NCBI GenBank assembly: GCA_944390535.1
Contig: CALXQV010000021.1
Coordinates: forward strand, 1 to 39,074
Length of the DNA stretch: 39,074 bases
Direction: 5' to 3'
DNA from: an uncultured Clostridia bacterium
Lineage (GTDB): Bacteria > Bacillota > Clostridia > TANB77 > CAG-508
A program made the translations under genes and the position numbers. This document shows positions 27,910 to 36,675 of the stretch, piece by piece. The notes beneath the pieces are model-generated. The model searched no databases. It saw only the letters and a program-made list of their open reading frames with translations, and was not told the DNA's origin. Numbering within the stretch: the first letter of the stretch is position 1; each line of letters starts with the position of its first letter.

Positions 27910-28937
27910 TAATATTTGGAGTTTTCTTGTGAGAATGGTGGTTAACCTGAGGTTTTCTTTCTAGAGGAGGTGGTGTAAATTTAAGTGATTGCATAAAAGA
28001 ATTACTACGGTGTTTACCTGGACTAAACTGAGCAGTTTTCATGCTTTGTTGAAAGTGTTTGGCAAAACGATAGATATATTCATTTGCCTTATTTTTATCA
28101 GCTGGAATGATTATCATTTTTCCGTTTTTTCTTTAAGCTAATATAATTTCTCATTTCATCTTTTATTGATTGAGGAGAATCTTCCATAATTCCAATTATC
28201 ATACCATCATCAATTGCCTGCTTAAACATAGGAATATCATTTTCTCCATTACCAATGCATATATATCCCCAAAGTGGTTGTAAAGTAGAATTTATTACTT
28301 TTACAGCAGAGCCTTTATTGATATTTCTATCAGCAATATCTAATCGATGATTTCCAGAAGAGTGATAGGGAAATTTTGTCGAACCTAAATCACTCCAGAA
28401 ATCTAATTGTTTAACATAATCAGCCATATACAACATATCTTCTTTAGAACCATATAAAGCGACTTTGGTTATTGTTGGAATAGAAGCAAGTAGATCGTCT
28501 AAATTTGAATAATATTGCACGATTTTGCTTTTTTGGTAATAATCTCTTACAGCAGGAGTATCGACGGTATAAATAGTGTTTCCAGTAGTTAATCTTATAT
28601 TTTCCTCAATTCTACCATGATTCATAAATTCATCCAGTATAGCTATTACTTTTTTCCTATCTAGGGTTTTCTGAATTAAAAATTTATTTTGTGAAGTAGC
28701 ATAGATATTTGCACCATTATCTCCTACTAATATTTTAGGAATCATTAAACCATTTGCTTTTAAACTTTCTTCCATATCTCCAACAGTTCTTCCAGTAATA
28801 GGAATGACAATTCCATTCATAGACAAAATTAATTTTAACACGTGATCTAGTTTTTTATCTTCTAAATTGATTGTTCCATCTTTGTCTGTATAAATAATGA
28901 AATTAGGACGCTTTATTCCAAATGCGTTATTAGACAT
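27905..28937 (-). CDS. HAD-family (Cof-type) phosphatase with +1-shifted C-terminal extension
   Basis: Zero frame: 271 codons to CGG at 28124-28122, then stop at 28098. Motif I is YTDKDGTINL near residue 17, motif II PITGRT near 57, and motif IV GNGENDIPMF near 231, typical of Cof/sucrose-phosphatase-like HAD enzymes. At AAA AAA CGG AAA, skipping the C gives GGA AAA ATG ATA and opens 72 more residues (MIIIPADKNKANEYIYRFAK, then a Pro/His/Lys-rich tail) ending at 27905. The extension has no ribosome site of its own, although its first ATG is three codons in. The terminator directly after it supports read-through. Full length is about 343 aa. It precedes rubredoxin convergently and follows the PyrE-like gene by about 70 bases. 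Confidence 0.78.
28121..28124 (-). other. CGG recoding site 4 (HAD phosphatase)
   Basis: Minus-strand context AAG AAA AAA CGG AAA. +1 reading: AAA AAA (C) GGA AAA ATG. The zero frame stops eight codons after the CGG. Confidence 0.75.
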
Positions 28938-29006
28938 GATTATCCTTCTTTCTTGTTTTAATATTTTTGCATAAATACATATTATGCAATAAAATAAATG
29001 GGCTAA

Positions 29007-29864
29007 TTAATTAAGCCCATATAAATTTCCATCCACTAAAAGTTTTGCTCTCTTAGCTGTTTTTTCATCAGCATGTAATGCATTTTCTAAGAAATCAGGA
29101 TGATTGATTAAAAATTGTTTCATAGTCTCATCTGGATTTTCAAAGAATTTTTCTAGCATTTGTAATTGATTTTCATTAATAATCTTATTTTTATAAGCTG
29201 TTTCAAATAAAGTATTATCTACGTTTACTAAAGAAAAAGCTTTTACACCTTCAGCCTCAATTTTTTCTTTTCCACCTTGCATACGGTTAACAACCACACA
29301 AGACCAAGACATTTGACCACCAATATTTTTGATAGTAGGTATCCAAGCTCTTATATAGCTAGAAGCAACTGTTACTAAATCTGAAATATGCAATACTTTT
29401 TTGTTCTCAATATTGCTTACAGTTTCTGAAGTTTCAAATTTACTATCACTTACAACAGATGATAAGTCTTTGTAAATAGAAATATGTGGCTTGTCTAAAA
29501 GATAGGCAATCATATTAGAGAAAAACCAATCTCTTCTTTCACCACCAGAGATATAATCTATTTCTGAAATATTGATATTTTTGATAATATATTCTTTCAT
29601 TGTATCAATCACATTATGGTAAATTTCATTCTCATGATATTGCTTTAATACCTTTTGAAAAACTTTTTCTGGTAAAGTAGATTTATCAGATAAACATTCA
29701 TCAATGAAAGCTAATAGTTCACTAGCATCTTTTTCGCTTCCATAAACAAAATGGGTATTGATAAAATATGGACCGATTTTACCAGATGTATACCAAAATG
29801 GTTTATTTTCTTCGCAAAATCTTACAGCTTTTGTTTCAAATAAATATGACATAATATTAGACAT
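29007..29864 (-). CDS. Orotate phosphoribosyltransferase-like protein
   Basis: 285 aa from ATG 29864, chosen because AAGGAGG lies 9 bases upstream; the longer open frame to 30005 is unsupported. The N-terminus has PFWYTSGKIGPYFINTHF, recalling the orotate-binding and GxxSPxY region of PyrE. ISDLVTVASSYI lies where the PRPP-binding loop would be, but it is degenerate. The protein is longer than PyrE (about 200 aa), with a helical C-terminal addition. No other pyrE is in the window although pyrB, I, C, F, K and D all are, which makes a PyrE-like or regulatory role plausible. The HAD gene downstream is likely co-transcribed. Confidence 0.5.
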   Translation of the reverse strand: MSNIMSYLFETKAVRFCEENKPFWYTSGKIGPYFINTHFVYGSEKDASELLAFIDECLSDKSTLPEKVFQKVLKQYHENEIYHNVIDTMKEYIIKNINISEIDYISGGERRDWFFSNMIAYLLDKPHISIYKDLSSVVSDSKFETSETVSNIENKKVLHISDLVTVASSYIRAWIPTIKNIGGQMSWSCVVVNRMQGGKEKIEAEGVKAFSLVNVDNTLFETAYKNKIINENQLQMLEKFFENPDETMKQFLINHPDFLENALHADEKTAKRAKLLVDGNLYGLN

Positions 29865-29963
29865 AAAAAAATTCCTCCTTACATTTATTAGAAATATCAT
29901 AATATAAAAAAGCGAATAAGTCAATTGGTAATGTCGAAATTCGAAATAAAAATTTACATAATT

Positions 29964-29992
29964 TTGACTTTTGCGAAAAAATTTGCTAAAAT
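29964..29992 (+). promoter_or_regulatory. Promoter for the 30050 gene
   Basis: TTGACT at 29964-29969, 17-base spacer, TAAAAT at 29987-29992. Confidence 0.65.
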
Positions 29993-30049
29993 GAATATGT
30001 AACACGTAAAAGCATCCTAGTCAGAGGGATATCTGGCAGAAAGGAAAAA

Positions 30050-30286
30050 ATGGGAGAATGTAAGAATTGTAAGGGCAGGGGGTATCTCTATGAGGAAGTA
30101 CCTTATTATTCAGGGGTGCTAGGCCCTGAAGTTACCTGCCCTACCTGTGGAGGAACAGGGAAAGATAAAGTATGCCACTTGTGTAAAGGGAAAGGATACG
30201 TGTACCAAGCAGTACCGTATTACTCAGGAGCGCTAGGAACCCGAGTAACTTGCCCTGTGTGTAATGGAAAGGGGTATACGGATTAA
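30050..30286 (+). CDS. Tandem CxxCxGxG zinc-ribbon protein, 78 aa
   Basis: Four CxxCxGxG-type motifs (CKNCKGRG, CPTCGGTG, CHLCKGKG, CPVCNGKG) form two near-identical halves, each spaced by Y(L/V)Y..VPYYSG.LG..VTC. This is the DnaJ-type zinc domain built as a free protein of two zinc sites, likely binding unfolded polypeptide or acting as a scaffold. The internal duplication is clear at both protein and DNA level. Composition is GC-richer than the flanks. AGAAAGGAAAA precedes ATG 30050; it has its own promoter and terminator. Confidence 0.8.
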   Translation: MGECKNCKGRGYLYEEVPYYSGVLGPEVTCPTCGGTGKDKVCHLCKGKGYVYQAVPYYSGALGTRVTCPVCNGKGYTD

Positions 30287-30287
30287 A

Positions 30288-30327
30288 AAGTAAAGGTGAC
30301 ATCATTTTTATGGTGTTACCTTTTTAC
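30288..30327 (+). terminator. Terminator of the zinc-ribbon gene
   Basis: AAAGGTGACATCAT pairs with ATGGTGTTACCTTT, followed by TTTTA. The rest of the 282-base gap before pyrB shows only the pyrB promoter and an AT-rich leader. Confidence 0.75.
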
Positions 30328-30510
30328 AAATTTATTTAAAAAATAATATAAGGACTTATTCTGTAAGGTCTTATGAACATAGACTAACTAGGAAATGACG
30401 AGAAGTACAAAATAAAATATGGTGGAAAGAAGGGTTTCTTATGCTGTTTTGAAGGCCAATTTAAGCAGACAGTTCCTTTTATATTTGTTAAAATAAAAAT
30501 GTGTTTATTA

Positions 30511-30539
30511 TTGACTTTTAAAGCATTTTTCTGTATAGT
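30511..30539 (+). promoter_or_regulatory. Promoter of the pyrimidine operon
   Basis: TTGACT at 30511-30516, 17-base spacer, TATAGT at 30534-30539, only about 30 bases before pyrB ATG 30569. The leader is too short for a PyrR-type attenuator, so control is probably elsewhere. Confidence 0.7.
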
Positions 30540-30568
30540 ATTAAGAGATTAAATTAAAGGAGGAAACC

Positions 30569-31483
30569 ATGAAACACTTAATTGATATCAAAGACTTATC
30601 AACAGATGAAATTTCTCAACTAATCGATGTTGCAAAAGATATAATTGCAAATAAAGAAAAATATGCAAAAAAATGTGAAGGAAAGAAATTAGCCACTTTA
30701 TTTTATGAACCAAGCACAAGAACAAGATTAAGTTTTGAAGCTGCTATGATGGAACTAGGAGGAAATGTATTAGGCTTTTCTTCTGCAAATTCAAGTTCAG
30801 CATCTAAAGGAGAAAGTGTAGCAGATACCGTTAGAGTAATAGGAGGATATGCAGATATTATTGCAATGAGACATCCAAAAGAAGGCGCACCATTCGTTGC
30901 AGCAATGAAATCAGAAGTACCAATTATTAATGCAGGAGATGGAGGACACAATCATCCAACACAAACATTAACAGATTTATTAACCATTCAATGTGAAAAA
31001 CACAGATTATCTGATTTAACAATAGGAATCTGTGGTGATTTAAAATTCGGAAGAACCGTTCATTCTTTAATCACAGCTATGTCAAGATATACAAATATTA
31101 AGTTTGTTCTAATTTCACCAAATGAACTAAAAATACCAGATTATGTAAAAACAGATATATTAGAAAAAAATCAAATAGAATATATAGAAACAAATGATAT
31201 AGAAGAATATATGTCAGAATTAGATATTTTATATATGACAAGAGTACAACAAGAAAGATTTTTTAATGAAGACGATTATATCAGATTAAAAGATTATTAT
31301 ATTTTAAACAAAGAAAAACTAGAAAAAGCGAAAAAAGATTTATGTATCATGCATCCATTACCAAGAGTAAATGAGATAGCAGTAGAAGTAGATGATGACC
31401 CAAGAGCATGCTATTTTAAACAAGCGAAATATGGTAAATTTATTAGAATGGCATTAATCTTAAAATTGTTAGAGATACAATAA
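30569..31483 (+). CDS. pyrB: Aspartate carbamoyltransferase, catalytic subunit
   Basis: 304 aa. Joins carbamoyl phosphate and aspartate, the first committed step of pyrimidine synthesis. Visible: STRTRLSFE (residues 49-57, carbamoyl-phosphate loop), [10 protein letters not shown] (near 131), and [10 protein letters not shown] near the C-terminus. AAAGGAGG precedes the ATG. First gene of the operon; pyrI follows 83 bases later, so a regulated catalytic/regulatory holoenzyme is expected. Confidence 0.96.
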   Translation: MKHLIDIKDLSTDEISQLIDVAKDIIANKEKYAKKCEGKKLATLFYEPSTRTRLSFEAAMMELGGNVLGFSSANSSSASKGESVADTVRVIGGYADIIAMRHPKEGAPFVAAMKSEVPIINAGDGGHNHPTQTLTDLLTIQCEKHRLSDLTIGICGDLKFGRTVHSLITAMSRYTNIKFVLISPNELKIPDYVKTDILEKNQIEYIETNDIEEYMSELDILYMTRVQQERFFNEDDYIRLKDYYILNKEKLEKAKKDLCIMHPLPRVNEIAVEVDDDPRACYFKQAKYGKFIRMALILKLLEIQ

Positions 31484-31566
31484 TATATATAAGATGTGAA
31501 AAAATAGAAGGTAAGCATATAGGCAAATCAAAAAATTGATTTTGAAAAAGAAAGGAAAAGAAGTCA

Positions 31567-31986
31567 ATGAATATAGATAGTATAAAAAATGGATATGTAA
31601 TAGACCACATAGAACCAGGAGAAAGCTTTGAAATATACAATTATTTAAACTTAGGAGATTTAGATACATCTGTTGCAATTATTAAAAATGCAAAAAGTAA
31701 TAAAACTGGAAAAAAGGATATTATAAAAATAGATGAAAACTTAGATATCAATTTAGATATATTAGGATATTTAGATCCAAAAATTACAGTAAATAAAATA
31801 AAAGATGGAAAAATCATAGAAAAATTCCATCCAGAACTTCCAGAAAAATTAATCAATATCGTCAAATGCAAAAATCCAAGATGTATTACATCAATAGAAC
31901 AAGAATTACCACATATATGTGAATTAACAGATAAAGAACATGTGGTATATAGATGCAAATATTGCGAAGAGCAAGTAAATAGATAA
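31567..31986 (+). CDS. pyrI: Aspartate carbamoyltransferase, regulatory subunit
   Basis: 139 aa. Binds nucleotide effectors in its N-terminal domain and joins PyrB through a zinc site. Visible: SIKNGYVIDHIEPG at the start, LGYLDPKITVNKIKDG, and the zinc cysteines CKNPRC and CKYC in the C-terminal third. GAAAGGAAAAGAAG precedes the ATG. A hairpin repeat follows within 2 bases of the stop (31989-32019). Confidence 0.93.
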   Translation: MNIDSIKNGYVIDHIEPGESFEIYNYLNLGDLDTSVAIIKNAKSNKTGKKDIIKIDENLDINLDILGYLDPKITVNKIKDGKIIEKFHPELPEKLINIVKCKNPRCITSIEQELPHICELTDKEHVVYRCKYCEEQVNR

Positions 31987-31988
31987 AA

Positions 31989-32019
31989 GGGAAATGGGGG
32001 ACTTAACTCAAAAATCCCG
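31989..32019. repeat. Intercistronic hairpin repeat, copy 1
   Basis: GGGA...TCCC ends enclosing GGGGGACTTAACTCAAAAA. It matches the unit at 33359-33388 in spacing and in the GGGGAC...ACTCAAAA...TCCCG core, and sits directly after the pyrI stop. Confidence 0.55.
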
Positions 32020-32077
32020 TTTATAAATAAAGAATAAAAATTAGTAATAAAAAATTAAAAGAAGGGAAATAGAATAA

Positions 32078-33355
32078 ATGAAAGTATTATTAAAAAATGG
32101 ACATGTGATTGATTATAAAAATCAATTAAATGATATATATGATATCTTAATTGAAAATGACAAAATTATAAAAGTGGAAAAAAACATTACTGAAACAGCA
32201 GATAAAATAATTGATTGTACAAATATGAATATGATACCTGGTATGATAGATATACATTGTCATTTAAGAGAACCAGGAGGAGAACATAAAGAAACCATAG
32301 AAACAGGTTCAAGAAGTGCAGTTGCAGGTGGATTTACAACAATCTGCCCAATGCCTAATACAAAACCAACACCAGATAATGTAGAAACATTAACATATAT
32401 CATAAATGAAGCCAAAAGAGTAAATTTATGTAATGTGTTACCATATGCATCTGTAAGCAAGGGAGAAAAAGGAGAAGAATTAGTAAACTTTGAAGAATTA
32501 AGAAAAGCAGGAGCAATTGCATTTTCTGATGATGGTATGCCAGTAGTGAATAGCAAAATGATGAGACAAGCTATGATAGAAGCAGATAAATTAGGAACAT
32601 ATGTAGCATCACATTGTGAAGAAAAATCTGTATCAGCTGGAGCGATTAACGCAGGACCTGTTGCAGATAAATTAGGTGTGCAAGGAGTATTACCAGAAGC
32701 AGAAGAAATCATGGCAGCAAGAGAAATTGTTATATCAGAAACAAATGGTGTAAGAGGACATGTTTGCCATATTAGTACAAAAACAAGTAAAGACATGATA
32801 AGAGATGCGAAAAAAAGAGGTGTGAAAATTACTTGCGAAACTTGTCCACATTATTTCACATTTACAGTAGAGGAAGTGCTAAAATCAGGAGCCAATGCAA
32901 AAATGAATCCTCCATTAAGAGAAGAAAAAGATAAACAAGCAATTATTGAAGGATTAAAAGAAGGAACGATTGATTGCATTATCACAGACCATGCACCACA
33001 TGCAGAAGAAGAAAAGAATGTAGAACTATCAAAAGCACCAAACGGAATTATTGGATTTGAGACAGCACTTTCAGCTGAAATTATGAATTTAGTAGACCCA
33101 GGACATATTGATTATCTAAACCTAGTAAGACTTACTTCTTATACACCAGCTAAATTATTACATATTGAGAATGAAAGAGGTAGTATAGAACCAGGGAAAA
33201 TGGCAGATATTACGATATTTGACCCAAATGAAGAATATGTATATACAAAAGAAATGATTGTATCTAAATCAAAAAACAGTCCATTTATTGGAAAAACATT
33301 AAAAGGAAAAGTAAAATATACAATTGTAAATGGAAAAGTTGTATATGAAGGATAA
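32078..33355 (+). CDS. pyrC: Dihydroorotase
   Basis: 425 aa, type I dihydroorotase that closes carbamoyl aspartate to dihydroorotate. Metal-binding DIHCHLREPG near residue 58, PMPNTKPTPDN near 92, HCEE near 180, HICHISTKTS-type motif (here HVCHISTKTS) near 230, and ITDHAPHA near 306. AGAAGGGA precedes ATG 32078. It lies between pyrI and the Spx/ArsC-like gene and ends at the second intercistronic hairpin. No in-frame CGG. Confidence 0.95.
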   Translation: MKVLLKNGHVIDYKNQLNDIYDILIENDKIIKVEKNITETADKIIDCTNMNMIPGMIDIHCHLREPGGEHKETIETGSRSAVAGGFTTICPMPNTKPTPDNVETLTYIINEAKRVNLCNVLPYASVSKGEKGEELVNFEELRKAGAIAFSDDGMPVVNSKMMRQAMIEADKLGTYVASHCEEKSVSAGAINAGPVADKLGVQGVLPEAEEIMAAREIVISETNGVRGHVCHISTKTSKDMIRDAKKRGVKITCETCPHYFTFTVEEVLKSGANAKMNPPLREEKDKQAIIEGLKEGTIDCIITDHAPHAEEEKNVELSKAPNGIIGFETALSAEIMNLVDPGHIDYLNLVRLTSYTPAKLLHIENERGSIEPGKMADITIFDPNEEYVYTKEMIVSKSKNSPFIGKTLKGKVKYTIVNGKVVYEG

Positions 33356-33358
33356 AAA

Positions 33359-33388
33359 GGGAATTTGGGGACGGACTCAAAATTCCCG
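33359..33388. repeat. Intercistronic hairpin repeat, copy 2
   Basis: GGGAATTT (33359-33366) pairs with AAATTCCC, loop TGGGGACGGACTC-like, 4 bases after the pyrC stop. A degenerate third copy (AATTTTT...GACTCAAAAATT) lies at about 36097-36119, after pyrK. Confidence 0.6.
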
Positions 33389-33460
33389 CGTTCTTAAAAA
33401 CAGAATCAAAAACAAATTATTAGAGAGGTTAATTTGTTTTTGAGTAAAGGAGAGAAAGCC

Positions 33461-33821
33461 TTGGAAACAATATTTATACAATATCCAAAATGTTCTACTT
33501 GTCAAAAAGCCAAACAATGGTTAGAAAAAAATCAGATTTCTTTTCAAGATAGACATATTGTTTTACAAACGCCGACAGAAAAAGAATTAGAAGCATGGAT
33601 ACAAAAAAGTGGATATGAAATAAAGAAATTTTTTAATACAAGTCGGATTAAAATATAAAGAATTACATTTAAAAGAAAAATTACCAACCATGTCAGAGGA
33701 AGAGAAAATAAAACTACTTTCTTCTGATGGTATGTTAATAAAAAGACCATTATTAATTACAGAAAACAAAATATATGTTGGCTTCAAAGAAAAAGAATGG
33801 GAAGAATTAAAGATAAGGTAA
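33461..33821 (+). CDS. Spx/ArsC-family thioredoxin-fold protein, read through a +1 shift at CGG 33644
   Basis: TTG 33461 is the start because AAGGAGAG lies 8 bases upstream. Residues 1-61 give QYPKCSTCQKAKQWL (redox CxxC) and end KKFFNTS; then CGG 33644 and a stop four codons on. Skipping the C yields GLKYKELHLKEKLPTMSEEE and later KRPLLITENKIYVGF, the second half of the family including its conserved arginine in KRPL. The joined protein is 119 aa, the normal family length (about 115-120), and NTSG..Y is the conserved junction. The second half has no ribosome site. Role: arsenate-reductase-like or Spx-like redox regulation; which one cannot be told. It sits inside the pyrimidine operon. Confidence 0.88.
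33644..33647 (+). other. CGG recoding site 5 (Spx/ArsC-like)
   Basis: Context ACA AGT CGG ATT. +1 reading: AGT (C) GGA TTA AAA TAT. No homopolymer. It restores the family's conserved T-S-G and exact expected length. One of the two cleanest sites. Confidence 0.9.
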
Positions 33822-33879
33822 AAACGAACTATATAACAAAATTTAAACTTTAAATAATGAGGGAAGGAATGAAAATAAA

Positions 33880-34806
33880 ATGATAAATGCAATGGATAAA
33901 TTAATTAATAAAATCAAAGAAACGAATAACCCAACCGTTATTGGTTTAGACCCTAGATATGAAATGATACCAGAATGTATTAGAAATAAGTATGAAGAAA
34001 CATTAGAAGGTGTGGCAAAAGCAATCGTAGAGTTTAATAAAGCATTGATTGATGAAATTTATGATATCATACCAGCAGTAAAGCCAAATGTTGCCTTTTA
34101 TGAAATGTATGGATTAGAAGGTATGAAAGCATTTGAGGAGACTTGTCATTATGCAAAAGAAAAAGGAATGATTGTCATAGCAGACCTAAAAAGAGGGGAT
34201 ATTGGAAGTACAGCAAAGGCATATTCAAATGCATTCTTAGGAAAAACAAAAATAGGAGAAAAAGAAGTTAGTATTTATGATGTGGATTTTGTAACATTAA
34301 ATCCGTATTTAGGAATTGATGGAATCAAACCATTTATAGAAGATTGCCATAAATATGATAAAGGTGTATTTATTATTGATAAAACATCTAATCCATCTTC
34401 TGGAGAATTACAAGACTTAAAATTAGAAACAGGAGAAGAAGTATATACAAAAGTAGCAAAACTTGTGGAAGAATGGGGGGAAGAGTTAAGAGGAACGTAC
34501 GGATATAGTAGTATTTCAACTGTTGTAGGAGCAACATATCCAAAACAATTACAAGATTTAAGAGAAATAGCACCACATACCTTTTTCTTAATACCAGGTT
34601 ATGGAGCACAAGGTGGAAAAGCAGAAGATATTGCATTAGGGTTCGATAAAAATGGAATTGGTGGAATTGTCAATAGTTCTAGAGGATTAATGTGTGCATA
34701 TAAGTCAGAAATGTGGAAAGATGTGTATGCTGAAGAAGATTTTGCAAAAGCAACAAGAGCAGAAGCGATTCGAATGAGAGATGAATTAAATCAAGCAATC
34801 AAATAG
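33880..34806 (+). CDS. pyrF: Orotidine 5'-phosphate decarboxylase (type 2)
   Basis: 308 aa, the longer type-2 PyrF that makes UMP. Visible: TVIGLDPRYEMIPEC at the start, AVKPNVAFYEMYGLEG, catalytic ADLKRGDIGSTAKAY near residue 107, VTLNPYLG, and LIPGYGAQGG as the phosphate-binding loop. AGGGAAGGAA precedes ATG 33880. Its neighbours on both sides are recoded genes, but it has no CGG in frame. Confidence 0.95.
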   Translation: MINAMDKLINKIKETNNPTVIGLDPRYEMIPECIRNKYEETLEGVAKAIVEFNKALIDEIYDIIPAVKPNVAFYEMYGLEGMKAFEETCHYAKEKGMIVIADLKRGDIGSTAKAYSNAFLGKTKIGEKEVSIYDVDFVTLNPYLGIDGIKPFIEDCHKYDKGVFIIDKTSNPSSGELQDLKLETGEEVYTKVAKLVEEWGEELRGTYGYSSISTVVGATYPKQLQDLREIAPHTFFLIPGYGAQGGKAEDIALGFDKNGIGGIVNSSRGLMCAYKSEMWKDVYAEEDFAKATRAEAIRMRDELNQAIK

Positions 34807-34844
34807 AAAAAACTAGAAATAGGATTATAGGAAGAAGTGAAAAA

Positions 34845-35265
34845 ATGAAACCAGGGAAAGATTATATAGGTGTAGGTTGTCGGTGCATTTATCATTAATG
34901 AGAAGGAAGAACTATTATTACAACAAAGAAATAAAGAACCAGAAAAAGGATATTGGTCTATACCAGGTGGAAAAGTAGAATGGATGGAAACTTTTGAGGA
35001 AGCAGTCAAAAGAGAAGTAAAAGAAGAATGTGGTATAGAAATTAAAGTAGAAAAATTATTAGGAATTTGTAATCACATCGTTAGAAATGAAAATCAACAT
35101 TGGGTGTCTCCAAGTTTTTTGTGTAGAATAACACAAGGAGAGCCTAAGATTATGGAACCCACTAAACATATAGACTTGAAATGGTTTAAGCTAGATGCAT
35201 TACCAGAAAAATTAACCATTACAACACAAGATGCGGTAAATGCTTATGAAAATAGAAAATCATAA
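34845..35265 (+). CDS. Nudix hydrolase, read through a +1 shift at CGG 34881
   Basis: ATG 34845 reads MKPGKDYIGVGC, then CGG 34881 and a stop five codons on. Skipping the C gives GGT GCA TTT ATC, i.e. GAFIINEKEELLL, and runs to 35265: 139 aa in total. The Nudix box follows as G-G-K-V-E-W-M-E, then REVKEECGI near residues 60-68, which hydrolyses nucleoside diphosphates linked to X. The VGxGAxI beta strand crossing the junction is standard for the family. The only ATG after the shift before the box is 34984, inside the Nudix box, so independent translation would destroy the enzyme. pyrK starts 12 bases after its stop. Confidence 0.9.
34881..34884 (+). other. CGG recoding site 6 (Nudix)
   Basis: Context GGT TGT CGG TGC. 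+1 reading: TGT (C) GGT GCA TTT. This is the only site where the new glycine codon is GGT. It lies at codon 13, so without the shift no functional product is possible. Confidence 0.9.
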
Positions 35266-35277
35266 AGGAGGTAAAAT

Positions 35278-36069
35278 ATGCCAAAACAAGTATTAGCAAA
35301 ATTAGTGCAAAAAGAAGAAATCATTGAAGGAATTTACAAATTTAGTGTAAAAGCAAGTGAAATTGTAGAAGATGCGAAACCAGGAAATTTCATTGAAATT
35401 AGAGTTACAGACCAAGTAGAACCATTTTTAAGAAGACCAATTAGTATCTACAATCTAGACAGAAAAAATGGGATTTTAGAATTTATTTTCCAAGTAAAAG
35501 GAAAAGGAACGCAAATTTTATCTAGAAAAGAAATTGGTGATAAAATAGATGTAATCGGTCCATTAGGGTATGGAACATTTAAAACAGATAAATATCAAAA
35601 ATTGGCAGTAATTGGTGGAGGGATTGGAATATTCCCATTATATGAACTTTCTAAAGAAGCAAAAGCTAATAAAAAGGAAGTATCTTGCTATTTAGGTTTT
35701 AGAAATCAAGACTTTGTCATGTTAGAAAAAGAATTTAAAGAGGTTACAGACAAATTAATCATAACAACTGATGATGGAAGTTATCAAAATAAAGGATTTG
35801 CTATTGATTATTTAATGGAAGATATGAAAAAGGAACAATATGATTGTATATATGCTTGTGGACCACTTCCTATGTTGAAAGCTGTACAAAAATATGCTCT
35901 TGAAAATAACATAGAATGTCAAATATCTTTAGAAGAAAAAATGGGATGTGGATTAGGTGTGTGCTTAGGATGCGCAGTAAAGACAGCCAAAAGTCCAAAA
36001 GATGCACCAGAATATTTCCATGTTTGCAAAGGTGGACCAGTATTTAATGCAAGAGATGTAGAGATATAA
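35278..36069 (+). CDS. pyrK: Dihydroorotate dehydrogenase electron-transfer subunit
   Basis: 263 aa iron-sulfur flavoprotein that passes electrons from PyrD to NAD+. FAD-binding RRPISIYNL near residue 53, NAD-binding GGGIGIFPLYEL near 116, and the [2Fe-2S] ligands CGLGVCLGC plus HVC in the last 45 residues. AAAGGAGG precedes ATG 35278. It pairs with the type-1B PyrD encoded at 36760. Confidence 0.95.
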   Translation: MPKQVLAKLVQKEEIIEGIYKFSVKASEIVEDAKPGNFIEIRVTDQVEPFLRRPISIYNLDRKNGILEFIFQVKGKGTQILSRKEIGDKIDVIGPLGYGTFKTDKYQKLAVIGGGIGIFPLYELSKEAKANKKEVSCYLGFRNQDFVMLEKEFKEVTDKLIITTDDGSYQNKGFAIDYLMEDMKKEQYDCIYACGPLPMLKAVQKYALENNIECQISLEEKMGCGLGVCLGCAVKTAKSPKDAPEYFHVCKGGPVFNARDVEI

Positions 36070-36144
36070 TCCGAAAAAATGGTATAAAAGTAAAGAATTT
36101 TTAATTTGACTCAAAAATTAAAGAATAAGAGAAAGAGGAAAAAA

Positions 36145-36675
36145 ATGCCAGGATTTACAATACATATTGCGATTGCAAAAGAATATATAAAAAAACATAA
36201 AACAGAAATACATAATATAGATGAATTTATAGAAGGATCTATTGCACCAGATTATATACCAATCATCAATAAAAAAATCACAAAAAGTATGACACATTAT
36301 GGCTTTTGGGGCGATTGGACAAGAGATGACCAAATGATTCATTTAGATAAATTTCTAGAAGATGAAAAAGTAGATTTTAATACAGATTACTGGAAGGGAT
36401 ATTTTATCCATTTATTAGCAGATGATTATTTTGATAGAATCTATTTTCGAGAAGAGGCAAGACAAGCTAAAAAAAATCAAGAGACATTTCATGAAGATTA
36501 TGATTGTTTGAATGAAGAAATTATAAAAAGATATGATGTAGGAAAGATAGAAAAAATTGATAAATATATGAAAAAAATAAAAAAAGAGCCGAAATATTTA
36601 AAGCTAGAAAAAATCGTACAATTTATCGAAGAAATGTCAAATATAAATATAGAAGAACAAATAGGAAGTAGTTGA
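36145..36675 (+). CDS. Zinc-dependent phospholipase C-like protein
   Basis: 176 aa from ATG 36145 (GAAAGAGG 6 bases before). The longer frame from TTG 36106 has no site. The pattern MPGFTIHIAIAK, then GSIAPDYIP, H in MTHYGF, and YFIHLLADDYFD matches the scattered histidine/aspartate metal ligands of the bacterial zinc-dependent PLC-like family often annotated as hypothetical. There is no signal peptide, so it acts inside the cell. Why it sits between pyrK and pyrD is not clear. Confidence 0.55.
   Translation: MPGFTIHIAIAKEYIKKHKTEIHNIDEFIEGSIAPDYIPIINKKITKSMTHYGFWGDWTRDDQMIHLDKFLEDEKVDFNTDYWKGYFIHLLADDYFDRIYFREEARQAKKNQETFHEDYDCLNEEIIKRYDVGKIEKIDKYMKKIKKEPKYLKLEKIVQFIEEMSNINIEEQIGSS

Noticed and set aside
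27905-28117. Independent small gene of 70 aa
   Set aside because: No ribosome site before its ATG and it begins within the HAD gene exactly at the CGG; better read as a shifted extension.
34984-35265. Separate 93-aa protein starting at 34984
   Set aside because: The start lies inside the Nudix box; the real protein begins at 34845 with the CGG shift.
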